Shown: positions 16,099 to 25,302 of the stretch, one piece after another | Layout: every line of letters starts with the position of its first letter | Numbering within the stretch: position 1 is the stretch's first letter | DNA from: RHKX01 sp046330415 | Lineage (GTDB): Bacteria > Actinomycetota > Thermoleophilia > Solirubrobacterales > 70-9 | DNA: 64,000 nt | Assembly: GCA_046330415.1 (NCBI GenBank) | Contig: JAXLSW010000016.1 | Coordinates: forward strand, 62,001 to 126,000 | Direction: 5' to 3' | The notes under the pieces: model-generated | Told to the model about the DNA's origin: nothing | Seen by the model: the letters and a program-made list of their open reading frames with translations, nothing else | Database searches by the model: none | Made by a program: the position numbers and the translations under genes

Positions 16099-17799
16099 AT
16101 GCGCCCGCCACGTGCACTGCTCGCGATCGCCGCCGGAGCCGCCGCGCTCACCGCCGCCGGAGCCGCGCACGCCGCGCCCGCCCCGCGGATCCAGGTTGGC
16201 GGCCCGAGCTCCCCGAGCGAGCCGAAGGTGGCCATCGTCGGCGGGCCCCGATCGCTGAAGGGGGACCGCTTCAAGGTTCGCGACGCCACCGGGAGGGTCG
16301 TTCTGCGCGGGCGCCTGCGGCGTGCGCCGGGCACGCCCGCCCCCTGGGACCACGCGTACCGCGCCGACCTCAGCCGCGTCACCGAGCCCGGCCGCTACCG
16401 GGTGCGGGTGGGGAAGCTCACGTCGCGCCCCTGGACCGTGACCGACGGCGCCGAGAGCGCCGGCATCGACGCCATCCTCGCCTACTTCCGCGCCAATCGC
16501 GACGGCACCGAGCCCTCCCCGATCCACGGCCCCGCCCATCTCAACGACGCGGTCATCCACCCCGACAGCCCGGTTCTTCCCGGCCAGGCGATCGACATGA
16601 CCGGCGGCTGGATGGACGCCGGCGACATGCTCCACTTCACGCAGACCACCGCGTTTGCGACGGCGTTGCTCGAGGCGGCGGCGAGGCTCGCGCCCTCCGA
16701 TGCGCCCGCGCTCACCACCGAAGCAGACGTCGGCCTGCGCTGGCTGCTGAAGGCGCACCCGGCCCCGGGAGTGTTCGTCGCCCAGGTCGGCGACGAGCGT
16801 GACCACGACCTCGGCTTCCGCGACCCCGCCGACGACGACATGAGCGCCGATCCGGGGATCGGCATCCGCTTCGCCTATCCGGAGATCGGCGGCGACCTCG
16901 GCGGCAAGGCAGCCACCGCGCTCGCGCTCGGCTACATCCGCACCGGGGACTCGCAGTACCTCGCCGCCGCCGAGGACTGGTACGCGGCCGGGCTCGACGC
17001 CGCCCGCCCGGCGCGGCCGCTCAAGCGCGCCGGCTACCCGGCCTACGCCGCCAACTTCTACGCCGCTCCCAACTGGAAGGACTCGATGGCCTCGGCCGCG
17101 GTCGAGCTCTACCGGGCCTCATGCCTTGCCGGAGCCTGCGACGGCGCCTACTCCGACCAGTTCCGTGACATCCTCTCCGACTCCAAGCAGACGGGCCCCT
17201 ACGCGGCGATGGGCGCCGTCGACGACTTCGCCTCCTTCGGCGAGGCCGAGGCCTGCGGCGCCTTCGGCCCCGCCCCCGAGGTCACGGAGGACATGCGCAC
17301 CCTCGGCTGCCGCCTGCTGAAGCAGAACGGCGCCATCGCGAGCAGGCAGGCCGCCTCAAACGCCTTCGGTATGCCCGGCTACTTCTCATGGGGGACGACA
17401 GCGCAAAACGGCGCCGCCGGCGCGCTCGCGGCGCTCTCGACCGCCGCCCCGGGCGCTCCCGCCGCAAAGGCGTGCCGCACGGCTGCCGGCGCCCGCGACT
17501 ACCTGCTCGGCCGCAACCCCTACGGCGCGAGCTTCGTCGTCGGCTACGGCCCACGCGCGCCCGAGCACCCGCACCACTGGGGCTCGGTCTTCGGCAAGGG
17601 GATCCCCGCCGGGGCCGTCGTCGGCGGCCCCGCGCCGCGCGGTGAGATCCGCTCCCAGGGCTTCCCGGTCCGCGGCAAGCTCGGAACCTCGTTCGCCACC
17701 TACGAGGACCGCCGCGCCGACTACGTCACCTCCGAGCCCGCGATCGACTACTCCGCGCCGTCGATCCTGCTGCTCGCCGCGCTCCGCGCTCACTGCTGA
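16099..17799 (+). CDS. Secreted glycoside hydrolase family 9 protein
   Basis: 566 residues. A signal peptide (LLAIAAGAAALTAAGAAHAA) is followed by an Ig-like N-terminal domain (about 30-115) as in CelD-type enzymes, then the (alpha/alpha)6 catalytic domain. GH9 landmarks: GGWMDAGDMLHF near 168 (catalytic base Asp pair), GRNPYGASFVVGYG followed by HPHHW near 475-495, and DYVTSEPAIDYSAPSI near 540, where the acid Glu lies. GH9 enzymes cut beta-1,4-glucans and related glycans outside the cell. The substrate here is open. Confidence 0.85.
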   Translation: MRPPRALLAIAAGAAALTAAGAAHAAPAPRIQVGGPSSPSEPKVAIVGGPRSLKGDRFKVRDATGRVVLRGRLRRAPGTPAPWDHAYRADLSRVTEPGRYRVRVGKLTSRPWTVTDGAESAGIDAILAYFRANRDGTEPSPIHGPAHLNDAVIHPDSPVLPGQAIDMTGGWMDAGDMLHFTQTTAFATALLEAAARLAPSDAPALTTEADVGLRWLLKAHPAPGVFVAQVGDERDHDLGFRDPADDDMSADPGIGIRFAYPEIGGDLGGKAATALALGYIRTGDSQYLAAAEDWYAAGLDAARPARPLKRAGYPAYAANFYAAPNWKDSMASAAVELYRASCLAGACDGAYSDQFRDILSDSKQTGPYAAMGAVDDFASFGEAEACGAFGPAPEVTEDMRTLGCRLLKQNGAIASRQAASNAFGMPGYFSWGTTAQNGAAGALAALSTAAPGAPAAKACRTAAGARDYLLGRNPYGASFVVGYGPRAPEHPHHWGSVFGKGIPAGAVVGGPAPRGEIRSQGFPVRGKLGTSFATYEDRRADYVTSEPAIDYSAPSILLLAALRAHC

Positions 17800-17871
17800 G
17801 GCGGTGCCGCCGTCGAGGTTGGAAACTCCCCCGCGCGGGCATCTGGATCCGCGGAGAGAGAGGAGAACCCG

Positions 17872-19449
17872 ATGACCCTTCCCGAGTCCTACGAGCAGGC
17901 GGTCGCCGAGCACGAATGGCAGGTGCCCGAGCGCTACAACATCGCCGCCGACGTCTGCGACAAGCACGATCCCGACAAGCTCGCGATGATCTGGGAGCGC
18001 TTCGACGGCGAGCGCCGCGACCTCAAGTGGGGCGAGCTGCAGGAGCTCGCCAACCGCGCCGCCAACCTCCTCCGCGACCACGGCGTCGCCAGGGGCGACC
18101 GCGTCGCGGTCGTGCTGCCGCCGACCCCCGAGACCGCCGCGATCTTCTTCGGCACGTGGAAGCTCGGTGCGCTTCTGCTCTCGATGTCGGTCCTCTATGG
18201 GGACGACGGCATCCGCCACCGGCTCGAGGACTCCGAGCCCAAGGTGCTCGTCACCGACGCCGCCAACGTCGACCGCTTCGACGCCTCCCTCGTCGACGAG
18301 GTGCTCGTCCTCGACGAAGCACTGCTCGCGAGCGCAGCGAGCAGTTATCTATGCGAGGACACCGCCGCCGACGATCCCGCGCAGCTCTACTACACGTCCG
18401 GGACCACCGGGAAGGCGAAGGGCATCGTCCACGCCCACCGCTACATCCTCGCCCACGAGGAGTTCGTCTACTGCCACGACATCCGCGACGGCGAGCGCTT
18501 CCACGGCATGGGCGAGTGGGCCTGGGCTGCGGGAATCTCGCCGCTGCTCGGCCCGTGGCGGCTCGGCGCCGTCCAATGCGTCTACCAGCGCGAGGGCGGC
18601 TTCGACCCGCCCAAGCAGCTCGACTTCCTCTCCCGTCACGAGGTCACCAACGTCTTCACGACACCGACGGCGATGCGGGCGATGATGGCCATCGAGGCCG
18701 CGGGGGAGAAGTACCCGCAGAAGTTCCGCATCGTCTGCAGCGCCGGTGAGCCGCTCAATCCCGAGGCGATCCGCTGGTTCCGCGAGCAGTACGGGATCAC
18801 CGTGCTCGACTACTACGGCCTGACCGAGAGCTACCCGCTCTGCGCGAACTTCCCGTTCATGGAGGTCCGCGAGGGATCGATGGGGAGGGTGATGCCCGGC
18901 TGGGACGTGCAGATCCTCGACGAGGACGAGAACCCCGTCGAGCAGGGGGAGCGCGGTGAGATCTGCCTGCGCGCCCGCTCCAACCCCCACTACCCGCTCG
19001 GCTACTGGCGCATGGAGGACGCCTCCGAGGAGACCTTCGGCGGCGAGTGGTTCCACTCCAAGGACGCTGCCACCCAGGACGAGGACGGCTACGTCTGGTA
19101 CGCGGGCCGCGCCGACGACGTGATCATCGCCGCCGGCTACCGCATTGGCCCCTTCGAGGTGGAGTCCGCCTGTCTCGAGCACGACGCGGTCGCCGAGGCC
19201 GCCGCCGTCGCCTCACCCGACGAGGTCAAGGGCAACGTCGTCAAGGCGTTCATCGTCCTCGCCGATGGCCACGAGGGCTCCGACGACCTCGCCGCCGACA
19301 TCCGCAAGTTCGTGCGCGAGCGCCTCAGCGCCTACGCCTATCCGCGCAAGGTCGAGTTCGTCACCGAGCTCCCGAAGACCCTCACCGGGAAGATCCGCCG
19401 GATCGAGCTGCGCGAGCAGGAGCGCGAGGCGGCCGAGGCGGGGACCTGA
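17872..19449 (+). CDS. Acyl-CoA synthetase (AMP-forming, acetyl/medium-chain type)
   Basis: 525 residues of the ANL superfamily. The phosphate-binding loop YYTSGTTGKAKGIVH is near residue 172, the YYGLTESYPL motif near 321, the hinge and adenine region YAGRADDVIIAAGYRIGPFE near 410, and the catalytic lysine in PKTLTGKIRR near the C-terminus. The GMGEWAWAAGISPLLGPW segment resembles ACSM/acetyl-CoA-synthetase-like enzymes. It activates a short or medium carboxylic acid to its CoA ester. A good ribosome site (GAGAGGAGAA) precedes ATG 17872. Follows the GH9 gene by 72 bases. Confidence 0.88.
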   Translation: MTLPESYEQAVAEHEWQVPERYNIAADVCDKHDPDKLAMIWERFDGERRDLKWGELQELANRAANLLRDHGVARGDRVAVVLPPTPETAAIFFGTWKLGALLLSMSVLYGDDGIRHRLEDSEPKVLVTDAANVDRFDASLVDEVLVLDEALLASAASSYLCEDTAADDPAQLYYTSGTTGKAKGIVHAHRYILAHEEFVYCHDIRDGERFHGMGEWAWAAGISPLLGPWRLGAVQCVYQREGGFDPPKQLDFLSRHEVTNVFTTPTAMRAMMAIEAAGEKYPQKFRIVCSAGEPLNPEAIRWFREQYGITVLDYYGLTESYPLCANFPFMEVREGSMGRVMPGWDVQILDEDENPVEQGERGEICLRARSNPHYPLGYWRMEDASEETFGGEWFHSKDAATQDEDGYVWYAGRADDVIIAAGYRIGPFEVESACLEHDAVAEAAAVASPDEVKGNVVKAFIVLADGHEGSDDLAADIRKFVRERLSAYAYPRKVEFVTELPKTLTGKIRRIELREQEREAAEAGT

Positions 19450-19520
19450 CGACCCTCCGTTCGGCTGGTGCAGCGCACCAATTCCACCGCTAGGCTCCGC
19501 CTGAACCTGAAAGGTCGGTC

Positions 19521-20423
19521 GTGAATCGAGTAGTCACTTGTTTCGTTGTGGTCGCTATCGCGATCGGCTGTGGATCCGCGCAGGCAAGCGCCGCGACCAC
19601 GGTCGGTCAGACGTTCGTGCCCGCCGTCGCGTGTAACAGCGGCAGCGCTCTCACGTACACCGAGTCGCAGACCGCCTCGGCCTCGGCGTCCTACACGGTG
19701 CCCAGCTCGGGTGTGCTCACGTCGTGGAGTCACCGCAGCGCGACCCCCGCCGTTCCCACCATGCGCTTCAAGGTCGGGCGGTTGGTCAGCGGTACCTCCT
19801 ACAAGATCGTCGGCGAGAGCGGGTTGCAGTCGCCCGTCGCGAACACCCTCAACACCTACCCCGTCCGCATCCCGGTGCAAGCCGGCGACGTGCTCGGTTT
19901 CGCCTTCACCGGGGACTCGAATCCGTGCGTGGGAGGCGCCGCCGCAGGTACCACCGTTCGCTACGTGGGCTTCGATCCGGCGTCGGGATCGACCGCGGAC
20001 TTCTCCTCGTCCCTGACCTATCCGATTGACATCTCCGCGACGCTCGAAGCCGATGCCGACGGCGACGGGTACGGCGACGAGACCCAGGATTCGTGCCCGA
20101 ACCTCCCCGACGTGCACACGGGGACGTGTGACTTCAGCCCACCCGAGACGACGATCGAGTCCGAGCCGAAGTCGAAGGTCAAGAGCACCAAGAAGACGAC
20201 CTACGCGGAGTTCACCTTCGCTTCAACCAAGGCCGGATCGTCATTCGAATGCCAGGTCGACGGCGGCTCCTTCGGCGGCTGCAGCTCACCGCTGATCGTC
20301 AAGGCCGGTAAGGGCACCCACCAGTTCGCCGTCAGGGCGATCGGCCCGAACGAGGTCACCGACCCGACGCCGGCGACGTACTCGTGGTCGGTGAAGGTCA
20401 AGAAGAAGCACAAGAAGAAGTAG
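19521..20423 (+). CDS. Secreted protein with calcium-type repeat, Ig-like module and lysine tail
   Basis: 300 residues. Signal peptide to about residue 25; a beta-rich domain (TVGQTFVPAVAC and following) to about 170; DADGDGYGDETQDSCP near 178, which resembles a thrombospondin-3-type calcium loop; then an Ig-like module with SFECQVDGGSFGGCSSP near 245. It ends KVKVKKKHKKK-like, a strongly basic tail. GTG 19521 gives the signal peptide. Function unknown. Convergent with the 20580-22079 gene across the inverted repeat at 20442-20487. Confidence 0.7.
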   Translation: MNRVVTCFVVVAIAIGCGSAQASAATTVGQTFVPAVACNSGSALTYTESQTASASASYTVPSSGVLTSWSHRSATPAVPTMRFKVGRLVSGTSYKIVGESGLQSPVANTLNTYPVRIPVQAGDVLGFAFTGDSNPCVGGAAAGTTVRYVGFDPASGSTADFSSSLTYPIDISATLEADADGDGYGDETQDSCPNLPDVHTGTCDFSPPETTIESEPKSKVKSTKKTTYAEFTFASTKAGSSFECQVDGGSFGGCSSPLIVKAGKGTHQFAVRAIGPNEVTDPTPATYSWSVKVKKKHKKK

Positions 20424-20441
20424 CGCCGGCCTTCGAGGCCC

Positions 20442-20487
20442 AAGACCGCCCTCTTCCCAGGGACAGGGACGCCGCAACAGCGGTCTT
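20442..20487. repeat. Inverted repeat between convergent genes
   Basis: Perfect 8-bp arms AAGACCGC (20442-20449) and GCGGTCTT (20480-20487) enclose a 30-base core. The layout matches the other palindromic elements of the window, and the position between two convergent genes would also suit a bidirectional terminator. A short hairpin GGCC-TTCGA-GGCC lies just before it. Confidence 0.65.
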
Positions 20488-20579
20488 CCCGTCGCCCAAC
20501 TGCGCCCCCGCGTTCGACGCGCGCCGCGGGCTCGCTAGCCCTTCGGCGCTGCCGCCCTCCGCCTCGCCGGGGCTCCGGC

Positions 20580-22079
20580 TCAGCTGTCGCTGAGCCGGAG
20601 GATGCCGCCGATCGCGCCGAGGTAGGCGTCGCCGTTCGGCCCGAGCGCGAGGCCCGCGTAGTTGTTGTTGTAGGTGAGACCCGAGCCCGCGTACTTCATC
20701 CAGGCGGTCTTGCCGGTCCGGTAGTCGATCGCCGTGAAGAAGTAACCCTGGTCACCGAGCGGGTCCTCGGGGCGGGAGTAGGTGTAGATCAGGCCGGTCT
20801 TGGTCGAGAGCTTCGGTACGACCGTCGGCGAGCGGACCTCGGTGTTGGTCCACTTCTTGACGCAGCCCTTGCCGTTCTTCTTGACGTCGACGCGGGCGAA
20901 GCCGGGCTCGGTCAGCGCTCCGGCCGTCGGCCCGAACGGGTCCTGGTAGCCGTAGTTGTTCTCGACGATCAGCGACCGCTTCGTGCCGATCAGCGAGTTC
21001 TCGGTCGCGCTCGCGCCCTTGCTGAACACCGGCACCTTGCAGACGATCCGCTTCTCGCCCTTCTTCAGGTTCTTCTTGTTCCTGTAGACGACGATGCTCA
21101 TCGGGTCGGCGTTGTCGGTGATCGCGGAGTAGCCGTCCTCCATGATCGTCGGGGTGGTACCCGAGCCGGCGTCGACCTGGCTCGGCTTGACGATCCCGGA
21201 GTTCGGATAGCCCTTCTGCCAGATGATCCGCGGCCTGTTCTTCTTGTTGGCCTTGAAGCGGTACATGCGCTTGTCGCTGACGATGTAGACGCCGTCGGCG
21301 GCCACCGAGAAGGAGTTCTCGATCTCCTCGTCGAGCTGCACGTACTCGATGTCACCGGTCTTCGGGTCGAGCGTTCCGACCTTGCCGTTCGACTTCGAGA
21401 CGAACCAGATCAGGCCGTTGTAGTCGGGCAGCGCCGAGGTGATCCGCTCGGTCGACGCGTCGAGCGCCGAGGTCAGGTCGTAGTCCTTCTCGAGCGTCAG
21501 CGTGCTGCCGTCGGCGCCCTGGCCGAGCACGTAGATGTGGTCGGTCCGGGTCGCGACCCAGATCCGGTCCTTGTTGTCGAGGAAGAAGTAGCCGCCGCCC
21601 GCGAAGTTCTGGAACTCCTTGGTGCCCGCCGGGTTGGGCGCCGTCGGCAGGTCGTAGGTGGAGATCGGAGCCAGCGTCTCGGGGTCGATGATCCGCGCCT
21701 GCGGGGCGAACGGGATCGACGGGCAGACGGTCACGATCCGGCCCTTGGAGTCGAACGCGATCGAGCCGCACAGCGACGAGGGGTAGCCGTAGGAGCTCAC
21801 GGTCGGGTTTTGCCCGAGCGGGCCGGGGCGGTTGTAGGAGTCGGTCATCCACGAGTCGTTGTGGATGTTCGAGTTCGGGTCCTTCGCCATGAAGGGGTTC
21901 TGGTCCGGCTTCGTCGGGTTCGGGATCGGGTTCGCCGTTGCGGCCGCCCCCGAGAACTCCGGCAGGGAGGTGGCGCCGCCGCTGACGATCGGCGCGGCGC
22001 CGGCGGTGGCCGCGGCGCTGAACGCGGCGGCGATGACGAAGACGAATGCGGCGCAGAACCGCGCGAAGGTGGACTTCAC
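20580..22079 (-). CDS. Secreted beta-propeller-like protein
   Basis: 499 residues with a signal peptide (AAFVFVIAAAFSAAATAGAA). Repeating short blades are visible: GSIAFDSKGRIVTVCPSI, GGGYFFLDNKDRIWVATRTD, YNGLIWFVSKSNGKVGTLDP, and GLALGPNGDAYLGAIGGILR at the end. This resembles NHL/PQQ-type propellers, without a recognised catalytic set. GTG 22079 is preceded by AGGAGAGAGG on the minus strand. Divergent from the TetR gene, with a 33-bp operator between, so it is the probable target of that regulator. Function unknown. Confidence 0.7.
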   Translation of the reverse strand: MKSTFARFCAAFVFVIAAAFSAAATAGAAPIVSGGATSLPEFSGAAATANPIPNPTKPDQNPFMAKDPNSNIHNDSWMTDSYNRPGPLGQNPTVSSYGYPSSLCGSIAFDSKGRIVTVCPSIPFAPQARIIDPETLAPISTYDLPTAPNPAGTKEFQNFAGGGYFFLDNKDRIWVATRTDHIYVLGQGADGSTLTLEKDYDLTSALDASTERITSALPDYNGLIWFVSKSNGKVGTLDPKTGDIEYVQLDEEIENSFSVAADGVYIVSDKRMYRFKANKKNRPRIIWQKGYPNSGIVKPSQVDAGSGTTPTIMEDGYSAITDNADPMSIVVYRNKKNLKKGEKRIVCKVPVFSKGASATENSLIGTKRSLIVENNYGYQDPFGPTAGALTEPGFARVDVKKNGKGCVKKWTNTEVRSPTVVPKLSTKTGLIYTYSRPEDPLGDQGYFFTAIDYRTGKTAWMKYAGSGLTYNNNYAGLALGPNGDAYLGAIGGILRLSDS

Positions 22080-22124
22080 TGGGGAACCTCTCTCCTAAGG
22101 GTGGGGGAGGAACCTAACCGGTCT

Positions 22125-22157
22125 GTTTACAACTTGTCAAGTTGACAATGCGTAAAC
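22125..22157. promoter_or_regulatory. 33-bp palindromic operator between the TetR gene and its divergent target
   Basis: Two nested inverted repeats share the centre base 22141: outer GTTTAC/GTAAAC (22125-22130, 22152-22157) and inner TTGTCAA/TTGACAA (22134-22140, 22142-22148). All 13 pairs match. The AT-rich site lies 18 bases before the TetR start and 46 bases before the divergent gene, the classic place for autoregulation with control of the neighbour. Confidence 0.8.
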
Positions 22158-22175
22158 GCCATTTAGGATGGCGGC

Positions 22176-22784
22176 GTGAGCCCCCGCACCGACAGCGCCG
22201 CCCGCCGGATGAACTCCGAGGAGCGCCGCTCGCAGCTGACCGAGGCGGCGGTCGACATCGCCGCTGTCGGCGGCTTTCAGGCGCTCACCCTCGACGCCGT
22301 AGCCGAGCGCGCCGGGGTCACCCGCAACCTCATCTACCACTACTTCCCGCGCGGGCGCCCCGACCTGGTCCTCGCCGCCGTCGACTACGCCGGTGAAGAG
22401 CTGACCCACAACTGGCTCACCGACTCCGACGTGCCGCTCGATGAGCGCCTCGCCCAGAACTTCGCCCGCTTCTTCGAGCACGCGCTCGAGCCCTCGCGGG
22501 TCTGGCTGGTGCACCGCCACGGCCGCATGCTCGGCGACCCCGAGGTCACGGCGCTCGGCGAGCGCTACCGCGCGGTCGTCGTCCGCGCCGTCGCCCTCAA
22601 CCACTTCGGCACCGAGGAGCCCGGACCGGCAGCGACCGCGGCCCTCCGCGCCTACCTCGACTTCGGCGAGCGCGCGCTCGACGAGTGGCGCGAGCGCGGC
22701 CTCGACGCGAGCGAGGTCTACCCGCTGCTCGCTGACACGCTGCTGGCGGTCGTCGCCTCGGTCAAGGAGAAGGAGGGGGCTTAG
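22176..22784 (+). CDS. TetR-family transcriptional regulator
   Basis: 202 residues. The N-terminal helix-turn-helix is seen in RSQLTEAAVDIAAVGGFQAL and LDAVAERAGVTRNLIYHYFP (residues about 18-58); the all-helical C-terminal domain would hold the ligand. GTG 22176 gives the usual short N-terminal arm. The operator at 22125-22157 lies immediately upstream. Its stop shares bases with the stop of the convergent 22781-24028 gene (TTAG). Ligand unknown. Confidence 0.88.
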   Translation: MSPRTDSAARRMNSEERRSQLTEAAVDIAAVGGFQALTLDAVAERAGVTRNLIYHYFPRGRPDLVLAAVDYAGEELTHNWLTDSDVPLDERLAQNFARFFEHALEPSRVWLVHRHGRMLGDPEVTALGERYRAVVVRAVALNHFGTEEPGPAATAALRAYLDFGERALDEWRERGLDASEVYPLLADTLLAVVASVKEKEGA

Positions 22785-24028
22785 GGGGAGCGTTCCAGCA
22801 GCGCGATGATCCGCTGCGCCTCGCCGGCGAAGCGGTCGATCTCGGTGCCGGGGGTGGTTCCCTCCGTGCGCATGTAGACGCAGGCCGACCGCGGCGCCGT
22901 CGACAACCCATAGCCCGCGGACGTCGCCGCCTCGACGGCGTCGGCGGGCAGCTCCGCTCCGATGCCCGGAGCGCCCATGTCCTCGGGATCGATCCAGACC
23001 GTCGGCAGTCGCGCCTCGGTCCGCACCGCGACCGCCACGTACTCGATCTCCATGTCGACGATGCTCGAGTACTGCAGCCACGCGACGCTGCCCTCGCGGC
23101 CGCCCTCGGGGAGCGGGCCGGTCGCGACCGCGGTCGCGGCGCCCGGCATCGCCAGCCCGATGTGGCGGGCGTGGAACTGGGCCGGCGACTCCGGCTCCAT
23201 GCCGCGATCGGCCGCGTACTTCGCGGTCCCGTCGTCCTCGGCCCCGACCCTCGCGAGCCACAGGATCGACTTGATGATCCGCCCGTGCTTGGGCGCCGTC
23301 GCGAACTTCGCGTAGGCCTCGGCGCTGTCGACGACGCCGGGCTCACCGATGATCTGCGCCTCCTCGAGCACCTCGTCGCGGATCCGGGAGGCGACCCGCG
23401 AGCCGTTCTCCAGCAGGACGTCGAGCAGCGCCGGCTCGACCTCGCCGCTCGTCGATCCCTCCTGTCCGCGCCAGTTCGGCGTCTCGCAGTGGAAGACCCC
23501 AAGGTCGAGCTTGAAGCCGAAATCGACCGGCGTCGAGTGCGCGAGCCAGTCGATGAAGCTGGGGGTGAACAGCTGGTAGATCCAGTTCTGGGCCTGGCCC
23601 GCGGCGACCTCGACCTTGTAGCGCCGCTCGAGCTCGACGCTCTCGAACACCTGCGACTGCTTCGGGCGGTTGTCGTTGTCCCAGGCGTACATCGCGCCGC
23701 CGATCGTGTCGGGGCGGCAGCCGAGGAAGGGGACGTAGCCGACCGACTCGGGGATCCGGCAGATCATCAGCGTGTGCTGGCCGGCGACGTCCATCCCGAA
23801 GGTGGTGCCGAAGACGGCCTGGTGGCGGAGTCGCCCGATCGCCCCGCCCGGCAGCACTCCCGTGAGCGACCAGACCGCGTGCTTGACCGGCCCCGGCTGC
23901 TGGGCGGCGGGGACGTAGCCGGGCCACGGTGATTCCTCGCGCAGCACGAGACCGTGCTCGGCTCCGTAGGCGCGCAGCTTCTCCTCGCTGCGGCGCAGGC
24001 CCTCGAGCGCCTCGTCCTCGCCGCTCAT
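22781..24028 (-). CDS. Conserved protein of unknown function
   Basis: 415 residues, no signal peptide or membrane segment. The middle carries clear-looking blocks (GVLPGGAIGRLRHQAVFGTT, MYAWDNDNRPKQSQVFESVE, WIYQLFTPSFIDWLAHSTP, HCETPNWRGQEG), and the C-terminal third is a second alpha/beta region (ARHIGLAMPGAATAVATGPL, VAWLQYSSIVDMEIEYVAVA). I do not recognise the family. Start ATG 24028 overlaps the stop of the upstream hydrolase gene (ATGA), so it is translated with it; both belong to a three-gene run from 26111. Confidence 0.65.
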   Translation of the reverse strand: MSGEDEALEGLRRSEEKLRAYGAEHGLVLREESPWPGYVPAAQQPGPVKHAVWSLTGVLPGGAIGRLRHQAVFGTTFGMDVAGQHTLMICRIPESVGYVPFLGCRPDTIGGAMYAWDNDNRPKQSQVFESVELERRYKVEVAAGQAQNWIYQLFTPSFIDWLAHSTPVDFGFKLDLGVFHCETPNWRGQEGSTSGEVEPALLDVLLENGSRVASRIRDEVLEEAQIIGEPGVVDSAEAYAKFATAPKHGRIIKSILWLARVGAEDDGTAKYAADRGMEPESPAQFHARHIGLAMPGAATAVATGPLPEGGREGSVAWLQYSSIVDMEIEYVAVAVRTEARLPTVWIDPEDMGAPGIGAELPADAVEAATSAGYGLSTAPRSACVYMRTEGTTPGTEIDRFAGEAQRIIALLERSP

Positions 24029-25302
24029 CGATCGATCCAGAAGCGCCGCTTCAGCGGCTTTTCCTCCCGGTTTCCGCTCCCGTCGGTAGCGCGGATGCGG
24101 AAGGTGTGCCGGCCGGTCCGCGAGACCTTCACCCGCCGCGGCGAGACGCAGTTGCGACGCCACGGACGGTCGTCGAGGCGGCACTCGAAGGTCGCCGGTT
24201 CGTTCGCTTCGAACCGGAACTTGGGCTTCTTTCCCCGCGGGTAGTGGCGCTTGGGCTTCTTGCCCTTGAACCTTGTGTTCGGAGCCTTCACGTCGGCCAT
24301 GTACGCGGCGAGATCGGTCGTGTCGGCGTCCGGTGGCAGGTAGGCGGCGGAGCGGAAGTGCTCGCTGAGGAGTTCGCTCGCTGGGGTTCCGTCCACCTCG
24401 CGAGCGAGGAGCTGCGCGCGTGCGGAGGTGTCGCCGTCGAGCCACAGGCGGTTCCACAGCAGCCAGTAGTGGGCGAGCAGTTGGTGCTGGGCCTCGGTTC
24501 CGCCTCTGGAGAAGTCCGCGTGGTCAAAGCCGCGGAGGACGAGCTGCATCGCTGGAACCCCCGCTGAGCGCCACAGCGAGAAGCCCGCGAGCTTGAGGTC
24601 GTCGGGCGTGTAGGTCGGGTTGTCCTCGCAGGGCAGATCCATCGCGAAGCTGAGCGCCGGCACCGCTGGGTTCACCTCCCCGGCCGGAGCCTTCACGCAC
24701 TCGTCCTGGGCCCCGCCGGGATCGCCGGTGGTGTAGCGGCGCAGGGTGTCGAGCGCGATGACCGCGGTGACGCCGGGCTCCCCGAGCCCCTGTAGGAGGC
24801 TGCTGGTGATCGAGCCGAGCGAGTGCCCGGCGAGGGTGATTCGCGAGGTGTCGGTCGCGTCCGCATACGGGTTCGCGGGGGAGCGCGCGAAGGCGAGCGC
24901 TGATCTCATCGCATCCATCGCGTTGATGAACGAACCCTGCGTAGTCGCCTCTGCCGGGGAGGTCCAGACCATCGACGTATATCCGTGACCGGCGAGCATC
25001 CGCGCGGCCCAGTGCAGGCCGCACTGGGAGCCGCCGAGGCCGTGCTGGAGGACGACGAGCGGGCGCTTTCCGGGGTAGGCGAGCGCGTCGGCGGGCCGGA
25101 AGATGGTCCCCGTATACGAGGCGATCCCGCTCGGCTGGTTCAGCGACGGGATCGCGATCGCAGTTCCCTCGGAGGCTCCCATCCAGGGCTGGACGGGATC
25201 GCCCGGGCAGGGCTCGTAGGCGGCTGCGTTGGACGCGACCGCGAGCGAGGTGACGAGCGCGACGGGGAGCGCCAGCGCTGCCGCAAGGGCCCGGCGCCTC
25301 AC
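24025..25302 (-). CDS. Secreted alpha/beta hydrolase with C-terminal Ig-like module
   Basis: 425 residues. A signal peptide (LAAALALPVALVTSLAVASN) leads to an alpha/beta hydrolase: PLVVLQHGLGGSQCG near residue 82 for the oxyanion loop and ITLAGHSLGSITSSL near 155 with nucleophile Ser in GHSLG. The last 100 residues form an Ig-like module with TFECRLDDRPWRRNCVSP, the same cysteine pattern as other secreted proteins in this window. Probably an extracellular lipase or esterase; substrate unknown. Overlaps both neighbours by 4 bases (24025-24028 and 25299-25302). Confidence 0.75.
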   Translation of the reverse strand: MRRRALAAALALPVALVTSLAVASNAAAYEPCPGDPVQPWMGASEGTAIAIPSLNQPSGIASYTGTIFRPADALAYPGKRPLVVLQHGLGGSQCGLHWAARMLAGHGYTSMVWTSPAEATTQGSFINAMDAMRSALAFARSPANPYADATDTSRITLAGHSLGSITSSLLQGLGEPGVTAVIALDTLRRYTTGDPGGAQDECVKAPAGEVNPAVPALSFAMDLPCEDNPTYTPDDLKLAGFSLWRSAGVPAMQLVLRGFDHADFSRGGTEAQHQLLAHYWLLWNRLWLDGDTSARAQLLAREVDGTPASELLSEHFRSAAYLPPDADTTDLAAYMADVKAPNTRFKGKKPKRHYPRGKKPKFRFEANEPATFECRLDDRPWRRNCVSPRRVKVSRTGRHTFRIRATDGSGNREEKPLKRRFWIDR

